Below are positions 62,269 through 64,000 of a DNA stretch of 64,000 bases, one piece after another. Each line of letters starts with the position of its first letter. Position 1 is the first letter of the stretch. This DNA is from Thiemannella venezuelensis. Its GTDB lineage: Bacteria; Actinomycetota; Actinomycetes; Streptosporangiales; Streptosporangiaceae. The stretch lies in the NCBI RefSeq assembly GCF_014203605.1, contig NZ_JACHJJ010000017.1, forward strand, positions 1-64,000. The letters run 5' to 3'. A model generated the notes under the pieces. It ran no database searches, was not told the origin of the DNA, and saw only the letters and a program-made list of their open reading frames with translations. Position numbers and translations under genes: made by a program.

Positions 62269-63567
62269 TTAGCTGGGATATGCCGGATACAGCGCGGTGA
62301 GCTCCGCCACGCGCGCCCTGATCTCCCCCACCGCGCCGGGGTCGCGCACGGCTCGCGCCACCATCGAGGCCAGTTCCTTCATCTCCTCGGTCCCCATCCC
62401 CTGCGTGGTCACGCAGGGGGTTCCCACCCGGATGCCGGAGGTCACCGTGGGCGGTTCGGGGTCGTAGGGGATCGCGTTGCGGTTCAGCGTGATCCCGGCG
62501 GCGGCGCACCGCTGCTCGGCCAGCGCGCCCGTGACCGCGGCGTCGCGCAGGTCGACGAGGACCAGGTGGCTGTCGGTTCCGCCGGAGACCGGCCGCAGGC
62601 CCTCCACCGCCAGCGCGTCGGCCAGCGTCCGGGCGTTGTCCACCACCCGCCGCGCGTAGTCGGCGAACTCCGGGCGGAGCGCCTCGCCGAAGGCCACCGC
62701 CTTGGCCGCCACCGCGTGCATGAGCGGGCCGCCCTGGACGAACGGGAACACCGCCCGGTCGATCTTGGCCGCCAGCTCCGCCGTGCACATGATCCCGCCG
62801 CCGCGCGGGCCGCGCAGCGCCTTGTGCGTGGTGAAGGTCACCACGTCGGCGTACGGCACCGCGGACGGCAGGGCTCCTCCCGCCATCAGCCCCACGGTGT
62901 GCGCGACGTCGGCGAGCAGCCAGGCGCCCACCTCGTCGGCGATCCCCCGGAAGGCCGCGAAGTCGATCTCCCTGGGATAGGCCGTGGCGCCGCAGATGAT
63001 CATCTTGGGCCGGCGGCGCAGCGCCAGCTCCCTCACCTCGTCGTAGTCGATCAGCTCGGTGTCCCGGCGCACGCCGTACGCCACGATCTCGAACCAGCGG
63101 CCGGAGAAGTTGACCTTCGAGCCGTGGGTGAGGTGGCCGCCGTGCGGCAGCGCCATGGCGAGCACGGTGTCGCCCGGCTGGAGCAGCGCGGCGTAGGCGG
63201 CGAGGTTGGCCGAGGCCCCGGAGTGCGGCTGCACGTTGACGTGGTCCGCCCCGAACAACCGGCGGGCGCGGTCGATGGCGAGCTGCTCGGCCCGGTCGAC
63301 GACCTCGCACCCGCCGTAGTAGCGCCGGCCGGGATACCCCTCGGCGTACTTGTTGGTGAGCGTCGAACCGAGCGCGGCCAGCACCGCCGGCGAGGCGAGG
63401 TTCTCGCTCGCGATGAGCTGGATGCCGCCGCGCAGGCGGTCGAGCTCGTCGAGGAGCACCTTCGCGATCTCCGGATCCTGCCGGAGCAGGAGGCCGAAGT
63501 CGGGCCCGTAGTACGGCACAGAGCTCAATTGCCTCACTCCGTTCGGCGGCTCGGGCGGACGACCCAC
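62269..63567 (-). CDS. glyA: Serine hydroxymethyltransferase
   Basis: A 432-residue fold-type I PLP enzyme converting serine and tetrahydrofolate to glycine and methylene-tetrahydrofolate. The PLP lysine is K249 in [36 protein letters not shown], the GY(P)GRRYYGG block and [11 protein letters not shown] are family hallmarks. The GTG start at 63567 has TACAGT five bases upstream and an overlapping GGGAG; a second GTG ten codons in is possible. Confidence 0.95.
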   Translation of the reverse strand: MGRPPEPPNGVRQLSSVPYYGPDFGLLLRQDPEIAKVLLDELDRLRGGIQLIASENLASPAVLAALGSTLTNKYAEGYPGRRYYGGCEVVDRAEQLAIDRARRLFGADHVNVQPHSGASANLAAYAALLQPGDTVLAMALPHGGHLTHGSKVNFSGRWFEIVAYGVRRDTELIDYDEVRELALRRRPKMIICGATAYPREIDFAAFRGIADEVGAWLLADVAHTVGLMAGGALPSAVPYADVVTFTTHKALRGPRGGGIMCTAELAAKIDRAVFPFVQGGPLMHAVAAKAVAFGEALRPEFADYARRVVDNARTLADALAVEGLRPVSGGTDSHLVLVDLRDAAVTGALAEQRCAAAGITLNRNAIPYDPEPPTVTSGIRVGTPCVTTQGMGTEEMKELASMVARAVRDPGAVGEIRARVAELTALYPAYPS

Positions 63568-63615
63568 CTCCCACTGTAAGCCCGGCGGCCCTCGTTATCC
63601 CATGTCAGGGCGGGT

Positions 63616-63996
63616 TCAGGAGAAAGCGTGTGGGGCTCCTGCGTCGGCGGGCACCCAACGGGGCGTGTCGGCCGCCTGGTCGCTGATCGAGGTGAGGACG
63701 GCCTGCCGGTACTGGCCCAGGCGTGCCCGCCACTCCGTCAGGTCCTCCACGTAGCGGTCCCCCACCGGGGCGTCCCAGACGTCGCGGCTCCTGGCCATCT
63801 GGTAGGCCCTGTCCAGGCAGGAGGTCAGCGTCTCCAGCATGGGCAGCACCTGCTGCCAGAGCACGACCAGCCGCTGGTAGTCGGGGTTGAACTGCCAGGC
63901 CGTGGCCGTCTCCGGAGACGGCAGGCCGGAGCTCCTGCCCTGCGGCGGGGCCTCCCCCGGCTGGAGCGGCTGCGGGGCGGGCGGGTCTGCGTACAT
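63616..63996 (-). CDS. Hypothetical protein at the window edge
   Basis: A 126-residue soluble protein starting MYADPPAPQPLQPGE. A proline-rich stretch gives way after about residue 35 to a helical part with WQFNPDYQRLVVLWQQVLPMLETLTSCLDRAYQMARSR. Three tryptophans and a helical pattern are notable. The ATG at 63996 is only four bases from the window end, so the true start may lie outside. No family is recognised. Confidence 0.6.
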   Translation of the reverse strand: MYADPPAPQPLQPGEAPPQGRSSGLPSPETATAWQFNPDYQRLVVLWQQVLPMLETLTSCLDRAYQMARSRDVWDAPVGDRYVEDLTEWRARLGQYRQAVLTSISDQAADTPRWVPADAGAPHAFS

Positions 63997-64000
63997 CCGA

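Overview
The window is chromosomal DNA of a high-GC actinomycete. Codon third positions are nearly all G or C, GTG and TTG starts are frequent, and many genes overlap by four bases (ATGA or GTGA). The gene content (HTH/DUF397 pair, mec-cysO-cysM, NucS, FilP/Scy-type coiled coil, isobutyryl-CoA mutase, DUF2550, DUF3039) points to a mycelial actinomycete. The Streptosporangiaceae are my best guess; this rests on overall flavour and not on a search. From memory, the order glyA - wecA-like - atp operon - DUF2550 - cobalamin adenosyltransferase, and the neighbourhood FilP/Scy - methylmalonyl-CoA epimerase - thiolase - meaB - icmA, resemble the Streptomyces coelicolor SCO5364-SCO5415 region. Most of the window therefore looks like conserved core chromosome and not an island. 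No rRNA, tRNA, CRISPR array, prophage or insertion sequence was seen.

Layout. 0.3-1.4 kb: HTH regulator with its DUF397 partner. 1.5-4.2 kb (minus): the thiocarboxylate-dependent cysteine pathway (cysM, cysO, mec) with DUF2017 and clpS. 4.3-6.2 kb (plus): NAD salvage (pncB, pncA). 6.2-19.6 kb: a coiled-coil protein, SF2 helicase, two MFS exporters (one coupled to a secreted M43-type protease, one next to a divergent TetR), YqgE, malic enzyme, a cytidylate-kinase-like protein and a thioredoxin-fold TPR protein. 19.8-29 kb: acyl-CoA metabolism (icmA, MarR, meaB, thiolase, epimerase) and a DivIVA/FilP-like cytoskeletal protein. 29-34 kb: a small DNA-binding protein, hydrolases, SDR and 3-hydroxyacyl-CoA dehydrogenase. 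34-48 kb: three ABC-2 exporter loci. Two of them carry a complete ATPase-permease-histidine kinase-response regulator set in opposite orientation, on either side of an aldehyde dehydrogenase/TetR pair. NucS lies here too. 48-52 kb: a tricorn-type protease divergent from a PduO-type cobalamin adenosyltransferase. 52-63.6 kb (minus): DUF2550, the F1Fo ATP synthase operon with two small membrane proteins at its head, a WecA-like transferase and glyA.

How the genes work together. IcmA needs adenosylcobalamin, which the PduO-type enzyme makes. MeaB is a candidate chaperone for this mutase class, and the epimerase and thiolase feed the same propionate/isobutyrate/acetoacetate pool. MEC trims or releases CysO, and CysM uses CysO thiocarboxylate to build cysteine. 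Each ABC exporter pair with a kinase and regulator looks like a self-contained sense-and-export unit.

A recurrent regulatory signature is a TANNNT or CANNNT hexamer six to eight bases before the start codon with no Shine-Dalgarno. This suggests that many genes here are transcribed as leaderless mRNAs. The least explained items are a 45-residue leaderless peptide in the mec-cysO gap, a 33-residue peptide overlapping a membrane protein, a cluster of CAGGT/ACCTG half-sites in the atp leader, and 18-bp and 15-bp minisatellites beside the two mirror-image exporter modules. I found no unmistakable new multi-gene system; the strongest candidates are listed as findings.
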